Of a DNA stretch of 7,896 bases, positions 1 to 5,661 are shown piece by piece. Location of the stretch: positions 1 to 7,896 of the forward strand of contig WRJY01000230.1 of NCBI GenBank assembly GCA_009778355.1, read 5' to 3'. The DNA is from Desulfovibrionaceae bacterium. GTDB lineage: Bacteria; Pseudomonadota; Gammaproteobacteria; Burkholderiales; Burkholderiaceae_C. A program made the position numbers and the translations under genes. The stretch's first letter is position 1. Each line of letters starts with the position of its first letter. The notes beneath the pieces are model-generated. The model saw only the letters and a program-made list of their open reading frames with translations, was not told where the DNA came from and made no database searches.

Positions 1-363
1 GTGCCGCCATTGGCCGGCGGCATCGGCGGCGGCGCACCAGCCGGCATCGCCGGCAAAAAAACGCAGCGCACCGGCGTGCGCCGGCAGCAGCGCCTGCACG
101 ATGGAGGCGATGCGGCGCACGCCTTCCTCGCGGTGGGCGAACGAATCGGCCATCTCGCCGGTCATGGTGACGGCATGGCGCGCGCCATCGAAGCCGGGCC
201 ACCTTTGGCGCGCGGCCCGCATCACGTGTGCGAGCTGATCGGGTTGCCGCCACAGCGGGCAATGCCATTGCGCCACGTCGCTGACTTGCCCGCCGCGCAG
301 CAGGCAGGCCTTGACGTGCGCGCCGCCGATGTCCCAGCCGATGACGCAATCAGCCGTGGCCAT
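1..363 (-). CDS. MfnF-like H4MPT/methylofuran biosynthesis protein (hydantoinase/oxoprolinase-like), 3' end beyond window
   Basis: Only the first 121 residues are in the window; the frame is open to base 1, so the C-terminus is missing because of the window edge. The N-terminus reads MATADCVIGWDIGGAHVKAC. The WDIGGAHVKA stretch is a phosphate-binding strand of the ASKHA sugar-kinase/oxoprolinase fold. A CPLW segment and AVTMTGEMADSFAHREEGV follow, both typical of the COG1548-type proteins found beside H4MPT genes. The archaeal relative MfnF joins the furan pyrophosphate to gamma-glutamyl-tyramine in methanofuran synthesis. A matching role in bacterial methylofuran synthesis is inferred from family and context. 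The ATG at 363-361 is chosen because AGGAG (bases 374-370, minus strand) sits six bases upstream. The start overlaps the end of the ATP-grasp gene by 14 bases, which suggests translational coupling in one minus-strand operon. Confidence 0.75.
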   Translation of the reverse strand, partial: MATADCVIGWDIGGAHVKACLLRGGQVSDVAQWHCPLWRQPDQLAHVMRAARQRWPGFDGARHAVTMTGEMADSFAHREEGVRRIASIVQALLPAHAGALRFFAGDAGWCAAADAAGQWRH

Positions 364-1705
364 GCGAGGCTCCTGCTTCGATGCCGTGGCAAAAGAAATC
401 GGGGGGTTTTACCCCTTCCCCCTCTGGGGAAGGGCTGGAGTGGGGGCCAGCAGCCGTTGCCAGTGGAGCCCCCTCTGGCCCCCATCCCAACCCTCCCCCA
501 GCGGGGGAGGGAGAAACAACCGCGCCCTTTTCGCTTCCCGGTTTTTCTCCATCGCCCGCTTGCGGGAGAGGGCTGGCGGCGCATCGCCGGGGCGCAGCGT
601 CTCCATGCGAACTCTTGCTCCTTCCCCCTCTGGGGGAAGGTTGGGATGGGGGCCACGGCGTCACCATCGGAACCGCCGCTGGCCCCCGCCACAACCCTCC
701 CCCAGCGGGGGAGGGAAGAACAGCCGCGCCCGTTCGCGACAGCCTCCCAGCGGGGGAGGAAGCAGGCGGCAGGCAACGGGCCAGCAAGTCGGCGGCCAGG
801 TTGCGCCCGAGCGCCGCCGAAAGGCCCACGTAGGCGTTGGTGACGCGCGCATTGACCTCGATCACCACCGGGCCTCGCTCCGGGTGCCAGACCAGATCGA
901 TGCCCACGAAACCATTCAGCCCGCCTATGGCGCGGCCCACCTGAGCGGCCAGCGCGGCCAGGCGCGGCGCGCGCGCTCCGTTGCGATCCACGGCATCGAC
1001 GCTGACGCCTTCAAAGCGCAGGCGTCCGCCCGCGTCGATCGCAATATGCTGCCGGTTGATGCTCAACAGTTCGATGCCGCCTGGCGAGCACATCAGGGAC
1101 AGGCTCAAGGGCTCGCCCTCGACCCAGGGCTCCAGGGTCGCGGCGGCGCTTGGCGCGCGCTGGCGCTGGTCGGCGCGGGCCAGCGCCAGCTTGGAATGCA
1201 CCCGGGTATCGACAGCGCCAGCGCCATCGCCGGGTTTGACCACCCAGCGCCGGATGCCGGGCGCGCCGGCAAAGGCAAGCGGTGTCGCGATGCCATTCAT
1301 GGCCAGACGCGCCAGCGTGTTTTGCTTGCTGGCGGTCAGCGCAATGGCCCCGGCGCTGCAACCCAGCCAGCGCGAAGGGGGCACGGCGCGCTGCAACCGA
1401 GCCAGAAGACCATCGGTTTCGGGGGCCACCAGCCAGACCCCATCGTGCAGCGCGCTTTGGCGCGCCACGAATTCAAAGGCCGTTTCGCCGGCCTGCGGGC
1501 GCAGCGCCGCCGCCGCGCGCGGCAGGTGGTCGCCCGGGTGGCTGGCGGCAGCCGAAATCGAAAACCGCGCCAGCCCGAGCAGATCGGCCAGCATGGCGTC
1601 GCGCATCGACTGGCCCATCGCAAGCAGTTCGGCGTTTGCCGCGCCATCGCCGGCGTTCGAGGGGCCGCCGCTAAGATGCTCATAGACGAATATGCGTTTT
1701 TTCAT
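350..1705 (-). CDS. ATP-grasp ligase, MfnD-like (tyramine/tyrosine-glutamate ligase family), with repeat-derived C-terminal tail
   Basis: The frame encodes 451 residues from the ATG at 1705, preceded by GGGAG (1714-1710). An in-frame start further upstream at 1816 is rejected because it would run into the divergent HisA-like gene. Residues 1-20 begin MKKRIFVYEHLSGG. ATP-grasp features follow: SKQNT (126-130), WVVKPGDGAGA with the probable ATP-binding Lys157, EPWVEGEPLSLSL (192-204), GFVGIDLVW (265-273), and IEVNARVTNAYVG with Glu283, Asn285 and Arg287 as likely Mg/ATP ligands. Archaeal MfnD ligates glutamate to tyramine in methanofuran synthesis. A related amide-forming step in methylofuran assembly is inferred from the neighbouring MfnF-like and fhc genes, and another H4MPT-cluster ligase role remains possible. 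The recognisable domain ends near residue 312. Residues about 314-432 are Pro/Gly-rich (SPSPAGGGLGWGP, PSPRGG) and encoded by palindromic repeats, so the native C-terminus was probably near 315. The stop at 352-350 lies inside the next gene. Confidence 0.8.
   Translation of the reverse strand: MKKRIFVYEHLSGGPSNAGDGAANAELLAMGQSMRDAMLADLLGLARFSISAAASHPGDHLPRAAAALRPQAGETAFEFVARQSALHDGVWLVAPETDGLLARLQRAVPPSRWLGCSAGAIALTASKQNTLARLAMNGIATPLAFAGAPGIRRWVVKPGDGAGAVDTRVHSKLALARADQRQRAPSAAATLEPWVEGEPLSLSLMCSPGGIELLSINRQHIAIDAGGRLRFEGVSVDAVDRNGARAPRLAALAAQVGRAIGGLNGFVGIDLVWHPERGPVVIEVNARVTNAYVGLSAALGRNLAADLLARCLPPASSPAGRLSRTGAAVLPSPAGGGLWRGPAAVPMVTPWPPSQPSPRGGRSKSSHGDAAPRRCAASPLPQAGDGEKPGSEKGAVVSPSPAGGGLGWGPEGAPLATAAGPHSSPSPEGEGVKPPDFFCHGIEAGASHGHG
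370..374 (-). promoter_or_regulatory. Ribosome binding site of the MfnF-like gene
   Basis: AGGAG on the minus strand, six bases before the ATG at 363. It fixes the start of the MfnF-like gene and lies inside the last codons of the ATP-grasp frame. Confidence 0.7.
414..527 (+). repeat. Composite palindromic module, copy 1
   Basis: Starts CCTTCCCCCTCTGGGGAAGG, continues through GGAGTGGGGGCCAG and its approximate reverse complement CTGGCCCCCATCCCAACCC, then CCCTCCCCCAGCGGGGGAGGG, and ends ACAACCGCGCCC. The same order of blocks recurs at 620-731, so the whole module of about 113 bases appears as a diverged direct repeat. Confidence 0.7.
620..731 (+). repeat. Composite palindromic module, copy 2
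   Basis: Has the same block order as 414-527: CCTTCCCCCTCTGGGGGAAGG, TTGGGATGGGGGCCAC, a non-repeated spacer, CTGGCCCCCGCCACAACCC, CCCTCCCCCAGCGGGGGAGGG, then ACAGCCGCGCCC. Start-to-start distance between the copies is 206 bases, and the stretch between them holds the diverged dyad near 548-570. The spacer between the dyads has diverged more than the palindromes. Confidence 0.7.
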
Positions 1706-1735
1706 CTGTCTCCCGTTTTCCTGGCGGGTATCTCC

Positions 1736-2464
1736 GTGACTTCCGATGTGGAACTGATTCCCGTCATCGACCTGCTGCAAGGCCAGGTGGTTCGCGCCGT
1801 GCGCGGCAACCGGCAAGCGTACCAGCCGATCGTTTCGGCCTTGTGCGCCAGCAGCGATCCGGTCACGGTGGCCCGCCGGTTGTGCGCGTATTGCGCCGCC
1901 CGGCGGCTGTACGTGGCCGACCTGGACGCCTTGCAGGGCAGGCCGGCGCAGATCGGCGCGCTGCGCGCGCTGCTGCGCGCGCAGCCCGGTGTCGAGCTTT
2001 GGCTGGACGCGGGATTGGCCGATGCCGGGGCCGGCCAGGCGCTGCGCGGCCTGCTCGAACTGCCCGCCTCGCGCATCGTGCTGGTGTATGGCAGCGAGTC
2101 ATTGCGCTCGCGCCAGGCGCTGGAGGGCTGCTTTGCCAACGATGCCGGCGCGCGCGGCCAGCAGGCCGCGCTGTCGCTGGACCGGCGCGATGGCCGCCGC
2201 CTCGATGCGGCCGGGTGCTGGGACGCGGTTGATTTGTGGCCGCAACGGTTGATCGTGATGACGCTCGAGCGCGTGGGCTCGGCAGCCGGCCCCGACCTCG
2301 ATACCCTGCGCCAGGTGCGGCGCCTGGCGCCCAGGGCCACCCTCATCGGCGCCGGCGGCATACGCAGCCAGGACGATCTGGCGCGCGCGCGCCAAGCGGG
2401 CGCCGATGCCTGGCTGGTTGCCAGCGCGCTGCACGACCTGCAACTGCCGCGAGCGCGCTGCTGA
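1736..2464 (+). CDS. HisA-like (beta/alpha)8-barrel protein of the H4MPT C1 gene cluster
   Basis: The product has 242 residues from the GTG at 1736, with a weak GGCGGG about eight bases upstream; a second in-frame GTG at 1748 is possible. The barrel follows the HisA/HisF pattern: LIPVIDLLQGQVVRAVRGN (7-25, Asp12), YVADLDALQG (59-68), LWLDAGL (88-94), VLVYGSES (115-122), LSLDRRDG (146-153, Asp149), and LIGAGGIRSQDDLARAR (203-219). Asp12 and Asp149 resemble the catalytic aspartate pair of HisA. The TD-x-x-RDGT strand of true ProFAR isomerases is replaced here by TLERVGS (176-182), and no histidine genes are nearby. It fits the HisA-related proteins (COG1411 type) found in archaea and in methylotroph H4MPT clusters, whose reaction is not established to my knowledge. 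A step in methylofuran or H4MPT synthesis is inferred from context. It is divergent from the ATP-grasp gene with 30 bases between starts. Confidence 0.75.
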   Translation: MTSDVELIPVIDLLQGQVVRAVRGNRQAYQPIVSALCASSDPVTVARRLCAYCAARRLYVADLDALQGRPAQIGALRALLRAQPGVELWLDAGLADAGAGQALRGLLELPASRIVLVYGSESLRSRQALEGCFANDAGARGQQAALSLDRRDGRRLDAAGCWDAVDLWPQRLIVMTLERVGSAAGPDLDTLRQVRRLAPRATLIGAGGIRSQDDLARARQAGADAWLVASALHDLQLPRARC

Positions 2465-2668
2465 ACCGGCGTGACCGGCGCGGTCAGGCTTGGAAAGCAT
2501 GTCATCGCATCGACTGCTATCACGAACCGTGCCATCCTTGCGGACGGTTCGCGCGGCCCCGGTGGTTCGTTGCCGGGGCGCAAAGGCAGCCAAAAACGCA
2601 ACAATGTGTCTCATTGCGCTTGCGCCATCCGGGCGCGTTTTCCCCCACGATTGCGCCCAGCGAGGGCA
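2465..2668 (+). promoter_or_regulatory. Intergenic leader of the fhc operon with candidate stem-loops
   Basis: This 204-base gap lies between the HisA-like gene and fhcB and is less coding-like than its surroundings. It holds CGAACCGT/ACGGTTCG arms (2523-2530 with 2544-2551), GCCCCGG/CCGGGGC (2556-2562 with 2573-2579), CAATG/CATTG (in CAATGTGTCTCATTG, about 2602-2616), and GGGCGC/GCGCCC (2631-2636 with 2653-2658), the last just before the fhcB ribosome site. A small dyad TGACC/GGTCA at 2472-2486 follows the HisA-like stop but has no T-run, so it is not a convincing terminator. No promoter with good spacing was found. The operon promoter probably lies here, but its position is not resolved. 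Confidence 0.4.
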
Positions 2669-3985
2669 ATGGCACATGGCTTGCGTATTTTTCAAGCGAT
2701 GAACACAGTCCACGCCAGACCGGGCGGCAAGGCCCCCTGGACCTGTCCATTTTGCAGCCTGCTGTGCGACGCCTTCAGCGTCGAGCGCGGGCCAGCCGGC
2801 GCGCCGCCCAGGCTCGATGGCGGCGAATGCGCGCGCGCGCAAGCGGCGCTGTCGGCGTTTGGCGGCGCGGACGCACTGGCGCGGCCACGGGTCGATGGCC
2901 GCGACTGCGATCTCGACGCCGCGCTGGCCGAGGCGGCGTCCCTGCTGGCCGCCAGCCGCCAGCCCTTGTTTGGCGGCTTGGGCGCCGATGTGGCCGGCGC
3001 GCGGGCGCTTTATGCGCTGGCATGTGAAACGGGCGCGATTTGCGATCCGGCGCATGGCGCGGCGTTGATGCATGGCGTGCGGGCGCTGCAAGACCGGGGC
3101 GGTTTCACCATCACGTTCGCCGAGGCAAGGGCGCGCGCCGACCTGGTGGTTTGCATGACCGGCTCGCCGGTTGCGCGTTATCCGCGATTTTTTCACCGCT
3201 GCGGCCTCGATGGCGGCCACGGCGGGCTGGCCCGGTGCGTCGCGCTGGCCGACCCCGCCGATGACCAAAGCGCCCTGGGACTGCCACAGGGCGCGCAGGC
3301 GCTGCCGCTGCACGGCGATCTGCTCGATACCGTCGCGCTGCTGGGCGCGCTGGTGGCCGGGAAGATCGCGCCCGGCGATGCCCGCGTGCCGGCCACATTG
3401 GCGGCGCTCGCCGTCAGCCTGCAACAGGCGCGCTATGCCGTTTTGGTCTATGAACTGGCGCGCTTGCCCGCGCATGGCGCATCGATCGTCGAGGCCATCG
3501 GGCGCATCGTCGCCACGCTCAATCGCGGCGCGCGCGCCGCCTCCATTGCCCTGGGAGGGCACGCGGCCACGGTGAACCAGGTGTTTACCTGGCTGTCGGG
3601 CCTGCCCTTGCGTTCGCGCGCTTCGCCCGCGGGCCTGGAGCACGAACCGCTGTGCTTCGATGCGCAGCGGCTGCTGGCCGATGGCGCCGTGGACGCGCTG
3701 CTGTGGGTGTCGAGCTTCGACCATGAGCTCGCTGCTCCGGCCACCGATTTGCCGCGCATCGTACTGGGCCATCCGCGGATGAGGCCGGCCCAAGGCGCGG
3801 GCGCGTCGGTATTCATTCCGGTGTCAACGCCCGGCATCGGGTCGGCTGGCCACCTGTTTCGCACCGATGGCCTGGTACTGATGCCTTTGCGCGCGCTGCG
3901 CGCCGATGCGCTGCCGAGCGTGAGCGCGGTGGCGCAGGATTTGAGCCAGCGGGTGCGGATGCTCAAGCGCGGGAGCGCGCCGTGA
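2669..3985 (+). CDS. fhcB: Formyltransferase/hydrolase complex subunit B (formylmethanofuran dehydrogenase subunit B homologue)
   Basis: The product has 438 residues from the ATG at 2669, chosen for GAGGG just upstream, although its spacing is short. The ATG at 2699 (428 residues) has no Shine-Dalgarno but gives an N-terminus closer to the conserved domain. WTCPFCSLLCD (24-34) matches the iron-sulfur start of archaeal FwdB. With GGEC (Cys54) it gives Cys26, Cys29, Cys33 and Cys54, the classic four-cysteine spacing. The middle keeps FwdB-like stretches: LQDRGGFTITFAEARARADL, then TGSPVARYPRFFHR. Where archaeal FwdB has its metal-ligating cysteine before HG, this protein reads ALMHG (Met134), in line with the known loss of redox activity in bacterial Fhc. 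FhcB is therefore a structural partner of the FhcA hydrolase in the cytoplasm. It is the first gene of the operon, and its TGA overlaps the fhcA GTG by four bases. Confidence 0.9.
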   Translation: MAHGLRIFQAMNTVHARPGGKAPWTCPFCSLLCDAFSVERGPAGAPPRLDGGECARAQAALSAFGGADALARPRVDGRDCDLDAALAEAASLLAASRQPLFGGLGADVAGARALYALACETGAICDPAHGAALMHGVRALQDRGGFTITFAEARARADLVVCMTGSPVARYPRFFHRCGLDGGHGGLARCVALADPADDQSALGLPQGAQALPLHGDLLDTVALLGALVAGKIAPGDARVPATLAALAVSLQQARYAVLVYELARLPAHGASIVEAIGRIVATLNRGARAASIALGGHAATVNQVFTWLSGLPLRSRASPAGLEHEPLCFDAQRLLADGAVDALLWVSSFDHELAAPATDLPRIVLGHPRMRPAQGAGASVFIPVSTPGIGSAGHLFRTDGLVLMPLRALRADALPSVSAVAQDLSQRVRMLKRGSAP

Positions 3986-5661
3986 ACACGATCCGCTTGC
4001 GCGGCGGGCGCGTCATCGATCCGGCCAACGGGCGCGACGAGGTGTGCGACCTGTACGTGCGCGGCGCCTGCATCGTCGAGCCGGACCAGGCGGTGGGCGA
4101 GGACATCGACGCGAGCGGCTGTGTCGTGATGGCCGGCGGCATCGACATGCACACCCACATCGGCGGCGGCAAGGTCAACCTCGCGCGCCTGCTGCTGCCC
4201 GAAGACCACCGCATCGGCTCGAACCCCATCGCCTTGCCCGGCAACGCGCTCGAACTGGCCTCGTGCGGCCAGTGCACGCCGGGCACGCTGGCCACCGGCT
4301 ACCGCTATGTCGAAATGGGCTACACGGCTGCCTTCGAGCCGGCCATGGTGGCCGCCAACGCGCGGCACGCGCACATGGAGATGGGCGATACGCCCATTCT
4401 CGACCACGGCGCCTACGTGATGTTGGGCAATGACGAACTGATGCTGCGTATGCTGGCCGAAGGCCAGGACTTCCAGCGCATCCGCGACTACGTGGGCTGG
4501 ACCATCAACGCCACCAAGGCGATGGGCGTGAAGGTGGTCAACCCGGGCGGTATTTCGGCCTTCAAATTCAACCAGCGCAAGCTCGATGTCGATGAACGCC
4601 ATGCGCACTGGCGCATCACGCCCAGGCAGGTGGTGCACACGCTGGCGCGCGCGCTGCGCGAGCTGGGCGTGCCGCATCCGCTGCATATTCATGGCAGCAA
4701 TCTGGGCGTGGCCGGCAACATCGAGTCCACGCTCGGCACCATCGCCGCGCTGGAGGGTTTGCCTGGGCACCTGACACACGTCCAGTTTCACGCCTACGGC
4801 GCCGAAGGCCCCAAAAAATTCTCGTCGGCGGCACTGGAACTGGCGCAGGCGGTCAATGCAAACGGCAACATCAGCATCGACGTTGGTCAGATCATGTTCG
4901 GCCAGACCGTCACGGCCTCGGGCGACACCATGCGCCAGTACGCGCAGTCGGCCCTGGGCAGTCCGCGCAAGTGGGCTGGCGCCGACATCGAGTGCGAGGC
5001 CGGCTGCGGCGTGGTGCCATTTCGCTACCGCGAGCAAAGCTACGTCAATGCGCTGCAATGGGTGATCGGGCTTGAGCTGTTTTTGCTGGTCAACGACCCG
5101 TGGCGCGTGGTGCTGACCACCGATCACCCCAACGGCGGGCCGTTCACGAGCTACCCGCACCTGATCCGGCTGCTGATGGATCGGGGCTTTCGCGAGCAGC
5201 AGCTTGCCAGGCTGCATCCGGATGTGGCCGCGCAGTGCGCGTTGAGCGCGATTCAGCGCGAGCTGACGCTGTATGAAATCGCCATCATGACGCGCGCGGG
5301 CCCGGCGCGGCTGCTGGGCCTGCGTGACCGGGGCCACCTGGGCGTGGGCGCGGCCGCCGACATTGCCGTGTACCTCGACAACGCCGATCGCGAGGCCATG
5401 TTCGCAACGCCGCAATACGTGTTCAAGGACGGCGCGCTGGTGTCGCGCGCTGGCCGCATACAGGCCGCGCCCGTGGGCGGCGCGCACTTCGTCGAGCCGG
5501 ACTACGATCACGGCATCGAGCCTTACCTGCGTCAGCGCCTGGCCGAATACGGCTCGGTCCATTTCGATCACCTTGCCATCGGACGCGACGAACTGTGCGA
5601 ATGCTGCTGCAAGGGCGGACGCCTGCTGCCGGCGGCCTGCTTCGCGGAGGGCGCCCGATGA
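3982..5661 (+). CDS. fhcA: Formyltransferase/hydrolase complex subunit A (formyl-methylofuran hydrolase)
   Basis: The product has 559 residues, a typical FwdA/FhcA length. It hydrolyses formyl-methylofuran, releasing formate and free methylofuran, and is a cytoplasmic amidohydrolase-superfamily TIM barrel with two metals. Visible ligand motifs are GGIDMHTHIGGG (52-63; His57 and His59), VKVVNPGG with Lys184 as the probable carboxylated lysine, HPLHIHGSN (His235 and His237), HLTHVQFH (263-270), and TTDHPNGGPFTSYP with the likely catalytic Asp381. A small beta domain flanks the barrel: RGGRVIDPANG at the N-terminus and GVGAAADIAVY near 455-464. The start is GTG at 3982 with GGGAG (3971-3975) six bases upstream, overlapping the fhcB stop as GTGA. 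The C-terminus carries an unusual cysteine group, CECCCKGG (539-546), plus Cys553. The TGA overlaps the fhcD ATG as ATGA. Confidence 0.95.
   Translation: MNTIRLRGGRVIDPANGRDEVCDLYVRGACIVEPDQAVGEDIDASGCVVMAGGIDMHTHIGGGKVNLARLLLPEDHRIGSNPIALPGNALELASCGQCTPGTLATGYRYVEMGYTAAFEPAMVAANARHAHMEMGDTPILDHGAYVMLGNDELMLRMLAEGQDFQRIRDYVGWTINATKAMGVKVVNPGGISAFKFNQRKLDVDERHAHWRITPRQVVHTLARALRELGVPHPLHIHGSNLGVAGNIESTLGTIAALEGLPGHLTHVQFHAYGAEGPKKFSSAALELAQAVNANGNISIDVGQIMFGQTVTASGDTMRQYAQSALGSPRKWAGADIECEAGCGVVPFRYREQSYVNALQWVIGLELFLLVNDPWRVVLTTDHPNGGPFTSYPHLIRLLMDRGFREQQLARLHPDVAAQCALSAIQRELTLYEIAIMTRAGPARLLGLRDRGHLGVGAAADIAVYLDNADREAMFATPQYVFKDGALVSRAGRIQAAPVGGAHFVEPDYDHGIEPYLRQRLAEYGSVHFDHLAIGRDELCECCCKGGRLLPAACFAEGAR

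Larger units (their letters stand above)
412..759. repeat. Cluster of GC-rich palindromic (REP/BIME-like) repeats
   Basis: At least six GC-rich dyads are packed into about 350 bases. Clear ones are CCCTTCCCC/GGGGAAGGG (413-434), CCCTCCCCC-AGC-GGGGGAGGG (491-511), CCTTCCCCC-TCT-GGGGGAAGG (620-640), a second CCCTCCCCC-AGC-GGGGGAGGG (695-715), a diverged unit around 548-570 (ATCGCCCGCTTGCGGGAGAG), and a partial one at 743-759. GGGTTGGGATGGGGGCC-type arms flank the dyads and alternate in orientation, as in bacterial interspersed mosaic elements. This style of repeat is common between genes in high-GC Proteobacteria. Here the cluster lies within the open ATP-grasp frame. No repeat-associated transposase is visible in the window. 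Confidence 0.85.

Noticed and set aside
412..759. CRISPR array
   Set aside because: Repeats are palindromic, of two types, alternate in orientation and have irregular spacing; there are no uniform spacers or cas genes.
1..843. Long plus-strand open frames across the repeat region
   Set aside because: They are antisense to the MfnF-like and ATP-grasp genes and stay open because the GC-rich repeats contain almost no stop codons in any frame; no domain is recognisable in them.
311..1735. A 475-residue N-terminal extension of the HisA-like protein
   Set aside because: The frame is open but antisense to the ATP-grasp gene, and the barrel begins naturally with LIPVIDLLQG a few residues after the GTG at 1736.
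1706..1816. Longer ATP-grasp protein starting at 1816
   Set aside because: The extra 37 residues are antisense to the HisA-like gene and lack family character; MKKRIFVYEH with GGGAG upstream is the better start.
1736..2464. Genuine histidine biosynthesis hisA
   Set aside because: The TD-x-x-RDGT strand is not present and the neighbours are C1-carrier genes rather than his genes.
2490..2523. Promoter TTGGAA with TGCTATCAC before fhcB
   Set aside because: The gap between the two hexamers is 22 bases, too long for a standard sigma-70 promoter, and the -10 match is only four of six.
2471..2668. Upstream extension of fhcB in the same frame
   Set aside because: The frame is open but its content is not coding-like, and the FwdB-like domain begins with WTCPFC close to the chosen start.
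2099..5571. Large minus-strand open frames (564 and 707 residues) opposite fhcB and fhcA
   Set aside because: They are mirror frames produced by GC-rich third-position bias of the plus-strand genes; no domains or ribosome sites support them.
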